A program made the position numbers and the translations under genes. From Torymus aiolomorphi (lineage: Eukaryota > Arthropoda > Insecta > Hymenoptera > Torymidae): a DNA stretch of 64,000 nucleotides. Numbering within the stretch: position 1 is the first letter of the stretch; each line of letters starts with the position of its first letter. The stretch is taken from contig CM070877.1 in the NCBI GenBank assembly GCA_036365515.1, positions 111,244,011-111,308,010 on the forward strand, in the 5' to 3' direction. Below, piece after piece: positions 34,780 through 46,075 of this stretch. The notes beneath the pieces were generated by a model. It did not search any database. It saw only the letters and a list, made by a program, of their open reading frames with translations, and was not told where the DNA came from.

Positions 34780-37700
34780 ACAAGCCATGGTTGAACCTGA
34801 AAAAAAGCTATTGTATTAATTCTTTAATAACAAAGCCAATATATAATTTTAAGAGTTCAAACTTTTTTTATTATTAAGTTATACAATTACCTATAATTTA
34901 AGACTACATCATCCAGGTGTTTAAGATTTTGGTCTTGCAGTCCATTAGATTAAGAAACCCTTCTGAATTAGAAACTGGCATGTCATTGCCGCAGGAAATT
35001 TTTTGAACAAAGCAAGGCAGGGGTCTGGTTACTTAGGAGTACCTTTGTAGTTATACCAGTTATAGAAAATGTGAGCTACTTTTTTTTTTAAAAATTTTTA
35101 AAATTGTTTTTTAATGAAAAATGTAATTTTATGTTTTTTTTATTAAAATTTCAATATTTTTTGTAATTTTATTTTATAATTTTTTTCTAAAGCCTTTTTC
35201 AAAAAAGTACCTCACATTTTCTATAACCAACACAATTTTAAAGATACTCCTAAATTTCCAAACCTCTAGCTTGCTTTATTTAAAAGAAATCCTGCGGCAA
35301 AGTCCCTGTAAATACAAAAAAACAAGTTATTCAGAAATTCAATTCAAAGTTTTGGTTTTCTATAACTTTATATAAGTTTCAAAACTACTTACCAAAAATT
35401 TTTTTTTCATTCTGTATGATATACTTTAGTGGAAAAATGAAACAGATGCCAATTAGATGAAAGTAGTCCTGGCTAAATCATTGTAACTGTTGAATAAACC
35501 TATAAAAAAGAATTTCATTAATTCAACAATATTTTTAAATTTTTTAGATTAATACATAAATGTTGTACTTATTTTTTTTTCGTACTAGGCTGAAAAAATT
35601 GTTAGTCATAAATGTTATTGACAGTAAAAATAACCTCAAAATAAATTAATCCTTTTATGAGAGCCAATAACACACCTGTAAAAAGAAAAAAATTAATAAA
35701 TATTATATTAGCTATTATCGCATAAAAATAACTTTTTACCTACTCTAGTAAGAACCTGGTGCATATGACTCTTCAGGTAAATTCAACTGCAGTCTCCTTC
35801 GTTTTCTCCTATTTTCTAAAGTGTTTTCTTCGGCATTCCTCTCAGCATGAAATAATCTGATGTCATTGCTTTTCTGTGCCCACTCAATTGCAGCTACTCC
35901 AGGTTTCACATCAAAGGCTTCCATAATATTCAGAAAACCAACTCTTCCATCGTTGAAGCAAGTGACAGCAATACAAGCACCTGCTGTGAGCACATGTACA
36001 CCACTGAAGGAGGTCTTGGTTACAATCTTCCAAACTGAATTATTAAAACTCTCATTACTATTTTGGGTGTAACCGCCTAAACATCTGTGAAGCAGCTCCT
36101 GTTCAGAGAGATCTTTGTAAATTGGTTTCAACTGCTCCATAATCACTGCAGGAATACTGCCTTTATGATGAAAATCTTTTAGTTTTTTTGAGCCTTCGCT
36201 TTTTGCCACTTGCACCAACTGCTCTGTCCTGGTGGGCATAAATGATGTTGAGGATTCTGGTCTGTGGAAATCTTGTGGTAGTACGTAGCCCATATAGCAT
36301 TCAGCATTTTTTCTACAGAGTCCGTGTTGTTTCTGATGGCATTACCATAATATGTGGTGAGCTGATCAATTACTTTTGCTGTTAATCGTCCTTGGCCTCC
36401 AATGGTTTTTCCATCGTCTAATAACTTTTTTCCAAAATTTTTCTTTAAATTCCTGAGTCTGGTTCCCATTCGTTTCTGGACGTGTCCCACACACTCCTTC
36501 TTCTCAACTTTAACTTCATCTCCATACGGTTTGGCCTGGCACAAAGCACTGTACACTTTCGAATCTCCATCTCCAATGTAATGATGGTATTTTACATTAT
36601 ACTTATCTTGAGATCTTCTAAACATTTCCACAACTCCATCGACTTCCATCTTTCCAGCACTTCCTTCATGGTTTGCTGCACATTTATCTTGATGATCACT
36701 GAACCAGTCTTCATATTCTTCTGTGCCTTTTCTATTTTCCCACTTTAAACATGCTTTACAAAAACTGTTCTTGATAAATATGTCAAGAACTTGTTGAGAA
36801 CGCAAGCCAATCAAACTTGAAATTCCTCTTTTTCTCCATGACCCATCACCAGATACATCTAGGCCTTGATTTTCAGCTGGTGTTAATGCTGTTTCCTTTT
36901 TGACGGCTTCTTGCATAGAATTTTGTGCTACCTCTTGAGTCACTTTGCTTAAATCTTCATTAAGATGGTCATAAAAACTATGTGCAACAGGTGGTGGCAA
37001 ATCCATGATTCCGCAAAAAGTTTGCAATGCAGCATATCCTTGCCCAATTGCTCTTAGTGCAAGAAGACTGCGTCTGTTGGTTTCATAAGCATTGCTTTGA
37101 GCTCCAACTTGCTTGCTCATGCTTATAATTCTTCTCTCTGAACAATTTTTGCACATAATGTTAAATTTGGAGCCAAGTCCTCGAATATCTTCTTCTATAA
37201 TTTTAACTTGTCCTTTACATGTTGCACATACAAGAAATTTCTCCAGCTGTAAGAACAGAATGTTTATATCTATTATTCTGTTTCTTGTTTGTGACGCTTC
37301 TACAGATATATCTTTTATTTTCCCTGAAGTTGTACTTCTTTTCCTTTTGTTCGTGATTTTTTGTTGAACATTCTCTGAATTTTTGTTAAATCCTTTATGT
37401 TTTTTTTTTTCTTCCAAATTTTCTCTTCTTTCCTGGAGCTCCTGATGTTCTATTTCTCTTGTCAGAATCCATAGTGGCTAATATCTAATCCTCTATAATG
37501 TTAGTTATTAAGAAACACAAATAAAAGTCACTCACTGAACTCACTAAATTAAAAATATTAACAACACTTTGCACAGTGCAGTTAACCTAAAATCGCTGTC
37601 TTCTACACTCTCAGTTAAAAGAGTTCTACACAGCACTTTATTTACAAAAAAATTTTTTGTCAATACTGAATAAATTGCATTGAAAAATGCAGATTCAATT

Positions 37701-38135
37701 ATATTCAAAACACTTTTAGTTTAAATCCCAACGACTATGGCGCTGACAGAACGTAAACAGATGAGATTTTAAACCATCTATATGTATTGTACGTATTATA
37801 CTTTTGTATAAGTAGAGTAAAAGTAAAATACACGAGGTTTATACCTCGAGTTAAGTTTGCCTACTATGTCAATGTACATTTACGTTCTAAATTCAGTATT
37901 GTATGCTGTGAAGCATAAAATAATATAAGATTAACAATAGTATATCTAAAATGGATAATTTAAGAAAAATCACTAAATATGCAAAAAAGTGACTTCACGG
38001 TTTTAGCTGTATTTTCTAAACGAAATCGAATTTGGAAATGCGGTTGGAAGCATAGTATTCAGCGGAAAATTTGCTATCAAAATAGTACATAAAAAAAAAA
38101 TCGATTTTTCGACCCCCTAACCATGGCTTGTCCTC
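34780..38135. mobile_element. Mutator-like DNA element inserted in the PLE
   Basis: Short inverted ends GGACAAGCCATGGTT (34,788 onwards) and AACCATGGCTTGTCC (ending ~38,133) enclose one minus-strand transposase gene. PLE coding sequence stands on both sides, so this is an insertion into the PLE amino-terminal region. No clean 9-bp target duplication is visible, and the ends are short for a MULE, so the exact borders are uncertain. The region 34,800-35,740 is AT-rich 3' sequence with no other gene; 37,420-38,090 is its 5' sequence. Confidence 0.65.
35745..37417 (-). CDS. Mutator-like transposase, two overlapping frames
   Basis: The first frame (37,417-36,179, 412 residues) has a basic start, a CxxC...CxxC zinc ribbon (C64, C67, C89, C92), DVSGDGSWRKRG (~187-198), CKAC, DHQDKC, YIGDGDSKVYSAL (~280-291) and ECVGHVQKRMG. 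This is the Mutator-like transposase domain widespread in arthropods; SGDG and GDGD hold likely catalytic Asp residues. It stops at TAA (36,179-36,181). The second frame continues the family (LKDFHHKG, NSNESFNNSVW, YAPGSY end) to 35,745. The switch falls exactly on the heptamer A AAA AAC in the zero frame, followed by TAA. This fits -1 ribosomal frameshifting, giving 557 residues, or a one-base loss from an A8 run. No other lesion is seen. Confidence 0.85.
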
Positions 38136-40557
38136 TTAACGTTAACCCAATTGTAAACAAAAAATCAATCATTGAAACTATAAAAAATACCGAAGAATCC
38201 TTAAATTTTCTTGATGTAAACAAGAACGTCAAAGATGAGATTAGACTCAAATTGGTAGATAATTTACAAAAACGTTTAAATAAACCTAAACATGTTAAAT
38301 ATGCTCATAAGATTCTTGCTGAAAAGTTGAAAAAAGCACAACGGTTTATTGTTAATAATGATATATTGGTTACGATGACGGATAAGGGTAGTGTAACGGT
38401 TGCTTTAGATTATTCGAAATATGTGGAAAAAATGGAAGAAATGTTGTCTGATAGAGAAACCTATGAAATTATAAATAAGGACCCTTTAAAAAGATTACAA
38501 AGTGACACTAAGGTAACAACAACAATTTGGAATAAAAATGGTTTCTTTGAAAAACAATTTCACAATAACGCAATAATCCAAACAGATACTGTCTTACCAA
38601 AAATATACGGTTTACCAAAAATTCATAAAAAAAATCTCCCATTGCGTCCCATTGTTTCATACTGGTTCTCTCACTTATTAGTTTTCTACTATAGTAGAGA
38701 AATTACTTAGTACGGTGATACCAAAACCAAAATCATACATCAAGAATAGTGTTGAATTAATTGAAAGAATTGAAAATCTACATGTGTCTGAGGAGTATAT
38801 AATGATCAGCATTGATGCGACGTCTTGTTTACTAATATTAGTGTAGAATTAGTTAAAAAGGCAATTGTCCGAAGATACCCTTATCTTATAAGTAAATACG
38901 ATATACCTCTTGGTATGATTTTGAAAGCAATAACATTCTTAATGAGCAATACCTTTTTTAAATTTAATAATAAATTTTATAAGTAGTTATATGGCACGCC
39001 AATGGGGTTCACCTATATCGCCACTATTTGCGGATATTACTATGGATGATCTTGAGCAAGACTGTCTACAGAGATTAGATTTTACCCCCCTCTTTTATGG
39101 TAGATATGAGGCGTTTCACGTCAGCTCTCCAGGCGCGGCGCGCGAGCGCGAAATCATGCTGTTTTCAGCTTGTGTTTGAAGGGCTAAGATGTATCTAAAA
39201 AAAAAATAATCCCCAAGTGATTTCGATGTATTTTTTCCTCAGCTTTCCAATGGTGCTATTAGTTTCTCAAAATTTTTCAATTCTAAGTATTTCTTGAATA
39301 ATATCTCGAAAAAATAAAAAAAACCCCTATGTAGAAAAAGGCTATATCCATGTAAAATTTCCTCCTCTTTCGATCTAGCAGGTCAAAAAAATATTAAAAA
39401 TATAGTTTTTGAGATATAACACGTTTTATGTTTTTTTGAGGTTAGAATTGAAAAATTTTGAGAAACTAATAGCACTATCGGAAAGCTGAGGAAAAAATAC
39501 ATCGAAATCACTTGGGGATTATTTTTTTTAGATACATCTTAGCCCTTCAAACACAAGCTGAAAACAGCATGATTTCGCGCTCGCGCGCCGCGCCTGGAGA
39601 GCTGACGTGAAACGCCTCATATGTCGATGATATTTTTATCATAATACCAAAGAACAAAATAGATTATGTGATGGATATTTTTAACACTTTCGACAATAGA
39701 ATTAAATTTATCTATGAAATGGAAAACAATCGGACTTTGAATTTTCTAGAAATTAAAATTATTAGAGAAGATGGTAAATTTATTACGCATTGGTATCATA
39801 AACCTACCTTTTCGGGTAGATTCCTTAATTTCAACTCTAGTCACCCCTGATCCCATAAAAGGGGAATGGTGCATTCCTTAGTTGATAAAGCAATAGTATT
39901 GGCAAACAAAAAATTCCATAATAAAAATATTAAACTGGTTACAAAATATCTAATAAATAATAATTATCCTTTTGAGTTTATCAAATTCCATCTTAATAAA
40001 AGGACTGCTACGCATAATAATAATAATAATATTAACAACAATAACAATAATATTAACAATAATAACAATAACAAGTTTACGAAAAATAAATACTTGACTC
40101 ATGTCAGTCTGCCCTATATAAGGAACTTCATCGAACAAATTACAGCAGTTTTTAGAAATTATGGTATAAGAGTTTTACCGAAAATTAATAATAATCTTAG
40201 TTATTTGATAAAATAAAAAGAGGTAAAGATGCCACCTCAATTAAAGAACAGTGTAATATAGTTTACAAAATTAAGTGTAAAGATTGTGATGCTGCATACG
40301 TGGGTGAATCAAAAAGAACAGTTTATACTCGAATTTCAGAACACAAACGTAACACAAAAAAGAATGACGCTACATTGGTGATTAATACACACATGCAAAA
40401 TGAATCCCATTTGTTTGACTTTGACAATTTTGAAATACTTGATAGGGAAACAAATTGGCATAGAAGAACATTGTCTGAAATGATCCATATTCATTTACAA
40501 ACTCATTCTATTAATAAGAAAGAGGATACAAAAAAGTTACGCTCCCATTATAAATAG
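38136..40557 (+). pseudogene. Penelope-like element reverse transcriptase and GIY-YIG protein
   Basis: The frame starts within the family consensus (VNPIVNKKSIIETIKN) and shows MTDKGSVTVALD, PKIYGLPKIHKKNLPLRPIVS, MISIDATS (with a one-base shift before LLTNIS-type sequence), GSPISPLFADITMDDLE, then YGR/YVDDIFII (split), NFLEIKI, an Asn-rich linker (40,016-40,072), and the GIY-YIG domain (CKDCDAAYVGES, ending KKLRSHYK). Lesions include shifts near 38,670-38,700 and 38,828, a TAG near 38,985, a TGA at ~39,848, and a 511-bp foldback between Y and VDD. PLEs retrotranspose with this protein. Confidence 0.9.
39108..39618. mobile_element. 511 bp foldback MITE inside the PLE YVDD motif
   Basis: The arms (39,108-~39,286 and ~39,441-39,618) are near-perfect inverted repeats starting GAGGCGTTTCACGTCAGC. 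They contain a CpG-rich block (GGCGCGGCGCGCGAGCGCG) and TTTCGATGTATTTTTTCC. The flanks read GGTAG-ATAT at the left and ATAT-GTCGATG at the right. Removing the element and one ATAT restores the reverse-transcriptase frame across Y-V-D-D. The target duplication is ATAT, or TA if the outer bases belong to the ends. Confidence 0.92.
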
Positions 40558-41300
40558 ATTAAAAAATAATAGTGTAAAAAAGTCACAATGATACCACTTT
40601 ATTTAATTTTGATTTGATCTACGGTATTCTGATGTAGGCAATAGAAATTCCTGTATTACCGATAGTACACTGATTAATAGTCCTTGATTATATACATAGA
40701 TTACGCCTTATTTCGATCTAATTGTAAACTTTCTAGTTAATCGTAGTATTCTCGCAACTGTGATAAGCGATATGGCTTTACGTAACTGTGTGCAATATTT
40801 ACTATTTTGCTTCCTCATAGAGGAAGCTTTGTAATAGTAAAATTTTAATTTTCTTTATTTTATTATTGAATTATGTATTTGTGTATTATTGTAATTTGTC
40901 TTTACACATCGCTTATAATGTTATTAAAGTTATTAATTTTTCTATCTAAAATTGTAAAATGTTTTTACGAGGTGAGATCATGATGACTTTTTTTTTTTTT
41001 ATAATTGTTTCAACTTTTCAGCAATAATTCGTTTTAATATTGATTTTTAATATTGTTTCTAACGTGTTATAGCTACAAACAGTATGTTTATGACGAATCT
41101 GGTTGGATATTATGATTAAATTATTATAACTAAAGGTAGTAGTCGATTTGGCTATTAATAATATAATTGTTTGTATAAAATAGTGTGTCCATAATTGTTG
41201 TTCAATAATTTGTAGATCTGATGAGGGTGGCAAACTAGCCACCGGAACGTCGTTATATTTTTAACAACAATAAAGTGACTCGTAAACCAATCGTTATATA
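40558..41300 (+). other. PLE 3' untranslated region
   Basis: AT-rich sequence after the GIY-YIG stop. Part of it (40,744-40,913) recurs inverted at 31,245-31,359. It contains a TTTTTTTTTTATAATTG tract and a hammerhead-like motif near the end (41,194-41,271). The element end is probably close to CAATAAAGTGACTCG. Confidence 0.65.
41194..41271 (+). ncRNA. Hammerhead-like ribozyme motif at the PLE 3' end
   Basis: The core CTGATGAG (41,218-41,225) is followed by a perfect six-pair helix II (GGTGGC/GCCACC, loop AAACTA), then GGAACGTC ending at the cleavage-type GTC (41,249-41,251). ATTGTTGTT (41,194-41,202) pairs with AACAACAAT (41,263-41,271) as the outer helix I, so this is a type I fold with a minimal helix III, as known for PLEs. 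Two departures: one extra G before helix II, and GGAA instead of GAAA, which should weaken or abolish cleavage. Confidence 0.6.
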
Positions 41301-42016
41301 CAGTTATTTTTAAAAATACTCAAGGGTAAAAATAGGTAACAAGAAGACACATCTTGTTTTATATTATCTTATAATATTTATGAAATCACATTTATTTAAA
41401 GAATTCCATTATTTATTATCGTAAGCACTTACTGTATTTAATTCATTCATAAAATACTATCGACTTAGGTTTAATGATATATTTATTTATATTTTCGCAT
41501 TGCAATACATATCCTGAGTTTTTGAATAAAATAAAGAATGCCGAAAGATGATAATCAAAATTAAGTTTAAACTCAGATTCTTGAAGCCCTTTAGTTATTT
41601 ACCCGGTTTATAAATAATACCATTCAATACAATTAATAGATTCACGGAAAAAAATAAATAGTTAATTCTAGAGTAGAATCTTCCTTTTATTAAAGTGGAA
41701 TCGGCATTCTAATTTTAAATATAAAGTTGTTGTTACTATCATCGCTCATAGGTGGCGCACTGGTTTGGCTATTCAGTTAATTAACTCCAGTTTTATAATT
41801 ATTTTAATTATATCTTATTTTGTTGTGCTAAGTTCGCCGTAGTCTAAAACATATAGACGGATTTTCTGGTCAAGTGCAGCTGTAAATTTTGCTGAGGGAG
41901 TCAATACTTTGTCGTGTATCTGTCTCCCTGTATTCCGCCTCGTGACGCGGGCAGCCCTAACTTCAAATTATACTTGCGTCCAGTGCAACAAGTGTAAAGT
42001 ACTCTTTCATCCATCC

Positions 42017-42054
<38 letters not shown>

Positions 42055-42840
42055 AAAGCCTCTTCTAAAAATCATCCGGTGTCAGCGGCCACCCCTCTTC
42101 TCCTCGTCATGTGTAAGATTACGTTATTGGAAATCAAATGTTCGCGCGATAGGCCGTAATAAATCGACACAATAACTGTCAATTGACAGGTGTAACGATG
42201 ACATAAGGTATAGCCTCTTGCCAAGCTGCGGAGCTTACTTAGCCTCTCTCGCTTGTTGGCCCTTGTTCGGATGCAAATATCAAGACCAACGGATTCGATA
42301 ATTTCCCTGGCTCGTCCATTTCCATACCGAGACTGTATCATCGATGGTGACTTCAACATCCTTCAAGGTATCAAGGCACAAATATTCTACTGAACACAAC
42401 TCTTGTGTATTATATTACGTCGACGCGGAGGATAGAAGGAATAATATTACTGCAGACATTCGGTGGAAAAAGGGAAATTTATCTATGTGCCACATTGCGA
42501 GCGAGAAGAGCCATCGACCGTCATGACCAAATTATTTGTAAGTTCTTGTAACTAATTTTAATCTAACTCATTGTAACATAGCGGAAAATTAATTTATATA
42601 AAATTCTGGACATTAGTTAATTTTATTTAGTCGAAATTCATATAGAAAATTATAAAGTAATATTGTATTTTTTTAGAGTTAAGTTTCGAACCGCGAGACT
42701 GATGTGATTTTTAAAAATTAATAAATTCATGCATACTATTTTATAATTATCATACTTATATTGTTTTATTGCTTACCTACATATTTGAATAATGAACAAA
42801 CTTTTACATCTGATGTTCCGAAGGAACCATGGAATGACAC
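41300..42840. other. Unassigned stretch with a (GA)n tract
   Basis: AT-rich sequence; (GA)n at 42,021-42,053. Short open frames at 42,072-42,526 lack motifs. No gene is supported. Confidence 0.35.
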
Positions 42841-42841
42841 C

Positions 42842-45800
42842 CTGGATAACCTCTAGGAGAAGATAAACGAGCGAATGAATGCATTCGACGTAAAATTAAA
42901 TCAACTGACCGGTCTTCACTCAAAGGTCGCTTCGAACGAGAAACGCCTGAGAGTGGTTGAAAACAATCAAGTCAACAGCTTCAAGGATGATGACTCCGTC
43001 GTAGCTAAGGTGCAAGATAGACTGGTACGATCGAACAACTTTATATTGTATAATGTGGAGGACCCTGATGATGGTAACCTCACCTCTGATCTGGCTCTTA
43101 TCAAGGAACTCCTAAACTTCTAGTCAATCTCGCTTTGCACCAGGATGTCATCACGATCATCCAATCATAAGTCAAAATTGCTCCAGCACATAACGGTATC
43201 AACCAACAAGACCAAGTTACAACGTGAGCAGCTGATCAAGCTTAGATCTGAGCTTGCTGACCTCAACGCTGTTGACTCTCAACATCCCAAGACTATGAAA
43301 TACATATCGAACACTCCCACCATCGTTGATCAGTCTACATATAAAGCTGATCCAAAAAACTAATTCCAGTCCCTCCCCCCCCCCACCCCTCTAAACTTAC
43401 TGTATCAAAATCTCAGATCTCTCTATAAAATATTCATTTATTGCGCTCAAACCTTTTTTAACTCTCTGTTTTACCTGACATCATTATTTTCACAGAATCC
43501 TGGCTTAAACCCCATACGCTTAACACTGAACTCGCTCTTGAAGGCTTTAACATCTACCGTAGAGATCGTTGCGTCCAATTGATTCCTCATGGTGGTAGGA
43601 TCCTTGTTGCGGTTACAACGTCTATTCGATCTAAAATGATATTAACTGTCACCGATTTGGAGTCCCTTTTCATCACTATCTCCACTGCCAGCACTAAAAT
43701 CCTTATTGCTGCTGCCTACTCACCGACCCTGGATATTAATCCGTTTGAAGATTTTCTTTTCAAACTCGATTACATCTACCAGCAGGAAAATTGTCAGGAT
43801 GTAATTTCCTGCGGCGACTTAAACCTTCGTAACGACGTCTGGAGCAAAGGCCTCTCAAAGTCTCAGCGACTGGATACGGCGCCCTCACGCCTTTCTCTTG
43901 TGCTCAGATACTGGGTGAAGCATGTAAATTCCTAGATCTGCTCAACTTGTCCTGCCACTTCCATTCAGAGGCTACTCTCTCGATCTCCTCTTCGCGACAC
44001 CTAACCTGACAAGCCTGGCTGAGTATGGTAAGTCTGCCTTTCCATCGGATTCCCGTTACATCCCGGTGTGGTTCTCGATTTCATCTCCTACGCATGAAGG
44101 ACCTCTTCTCAACAACCAGATCTATCGTAACTTCTACAAATGTGATATACGCAGCTAAAAATACCATTCGGGTATTGACTGGCACACCATTTTTAAAGAT
44201 GCAGACATCAACTCCTGTGTCAATAAATTTTATTCAACCCTTAATGATCTCATTCAGTTGCATGTTCAGCCCTGACCTAAAAGCGATCTAGGTTATTATC
44301 AGATTATATTAGATTTAATTATAGCGACTTTATCGATCGTACCGAAGCTAACACAAGGTGTAAGGCGAAGTCTATGTGGTCTTATTTAAAGAGCCTTCAT
44401 ATCAGTTTATTTTTGCGTTTCTGACTTTGTTTGTAAATCGCTGTCTTTGACTTTTCACCTCTTCCTCTCTGTCTCTGCCTCTCTTTTTACCTTTTTTTGT
44501 TTCTCGGTCTTTGTCGCTCTCGCTCAGTCTCTATGTTTATTTCTGCCTCTATCTGTCTGTCCCTCACTCTGTCGCTGTGCCCTGTCTCTATCTCTCTGTT
44601 TCTGTCCTTATCTCTATGTCTTTGTATAACTAACTCTGTCTATCTCTATTCCTCTGTCTTTGATCAATTATATCGCCCTTTTTCCATTTTACTGTCCCTG
44701 TCTCTGTCTCTATCTCTCCGTATCTGCCTGTGGTTCTATCTCTGTACGCAGCTCTCTTCACAGCTGTACCTTCACTTTTTTCATCGGACCTGCTCGATGC
44801 CATCACCCGCATGAACGCTGACAGGCATGCCATCGCAGACTGGGTCCGAGCTAACGACTTCCTGCTCAACCCTGCGAAGACCAAGGTTATGATTCTGGGC
44901 AGTGTGTTATACATCGACCTCTGCTCGATTCCCCAGGTTTCTATCAATGGTCATGCCCTGCCTTACGTCACCCATGCACGAAACCTTGGTGATACCATCA
45001 TACCTACGTTGGATTGGCAACTCCATACTTGGGAGGTGAATCATAAGGTGTTCAGTACGCTCTACACCTCGCGCTTCTATCGTCAGCCCTTACTCGAAAC
45101 ACACGCAAGGACCTGGTGGAAAGCCTCTTGTTCCCTCGCTTTGACTATGCGTGCGCAGACTATCAGCACCTTGATAAAACACGCGTAGACAAGCTCGAGA
45201 TCGCACTCAAAGCTTGCATCCGGTTCGTTATTGGTAAAATACCGTTCCGTGGACACGTCACCCCGCACCGACACCGTCTCAGCTGGTTTCCGGCCCTCCG
45301 GAGGCGTCAGTATTTCATCTGCCTCTAAGCCTTCAAAGTTGTGGCTAACGCCCACCCTCAATACCTGATTGAATGCTTCAACTGTAGGCTTAATGTCGAC
45401 GTCGACCTACGCTGCTAAGACCGGCGCCTTCCCCAGCCGTTCGTACCGTTCACCCACAGCGCGGACCTAGGCCTATAAGCGCTCATTCTCTCTTGAATCT
45501 ATAAACTTACTCGAGCGATTTAAACGCATGTTACGTCACGTGCTTTTTAACAGCGACGTGGCCGACTGGAACAAGTGCATCAGGGATGAGAGCCTGCCGC
45601 CTCACTAGCTCCATCGACCTACGCTATCGGTGGTCATCCCACCTGCGCGCGCCTTTAGTCTTAACCAGTTAATCCCCACTAGTAGACCCTCCAATCCGCG
45701 CGATCGTGCACTGCACCTGTGATCACTTGTATTGCATTTATTATTGTATTGCGTCTTTCTTTGTATTGCGTTTTTATTTTGTACTGCGTTTTCATTGTAT

Positions 45801-46075
45801 CTGTTCTTATTTTATCTTAGTTTTTTTTAATTATCTACGTTTTAGCAGCATTACGGACTGCGCTCAGCCCATTTTTTATTTTTCCACTTTAATTTTATTC
45901 TACGAATCACGTTTACATTTGCACTTATTTTAAGTTTAACTTTTAGATTAATTTATTTATATTCTTTGCTCCGTTTTTTGCTCTCATCTTAATTCTTTGC
46001 TCACAACTATACTCCGCTTATTCACTTTGTCTCTTGCGATGTAAATAACCTTTATATTTTAATATTTCTCTGTAT
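42842..46075 (+). pseudogene. Non-LTR retrotransposon (LINE) remnant, jockey/CR1-like
   Basis: In order: an ORF1-like segment with DRLVRSNNFILYNVED (42,842-43,123); an endonuclease region with YQNLRSLY, FTESWL (catalytic Glu), GGRILVAVTTS and CGDLNL (43,400-43,935); a CT-rich filler (44,430-44,740); then the end of the reverse transcriptase and its thumb: DAITRMNAD, LNPAKTKVMILGS, the VTHARNLG block, LFPRFDYACADY, CIRFVIG and RRRQYFICL (44,740-45,420). The fingers and palm, including the YADD catalytic motif, are missing, and several frame changes and stops occur. The 3' region to ~46,075 is AT-rich. It is dead. Confidence 0.88.
44430..44740. repeat. Degenerate (TCTG/TCTC)n low-complexity tract
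   Basis: CT-rich, imperfect TCTCTGTCTC-type repeats occupy the place where the LINE palm domain should be. Open frames here are low-complexity artefacts. Confidence 0.9.
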
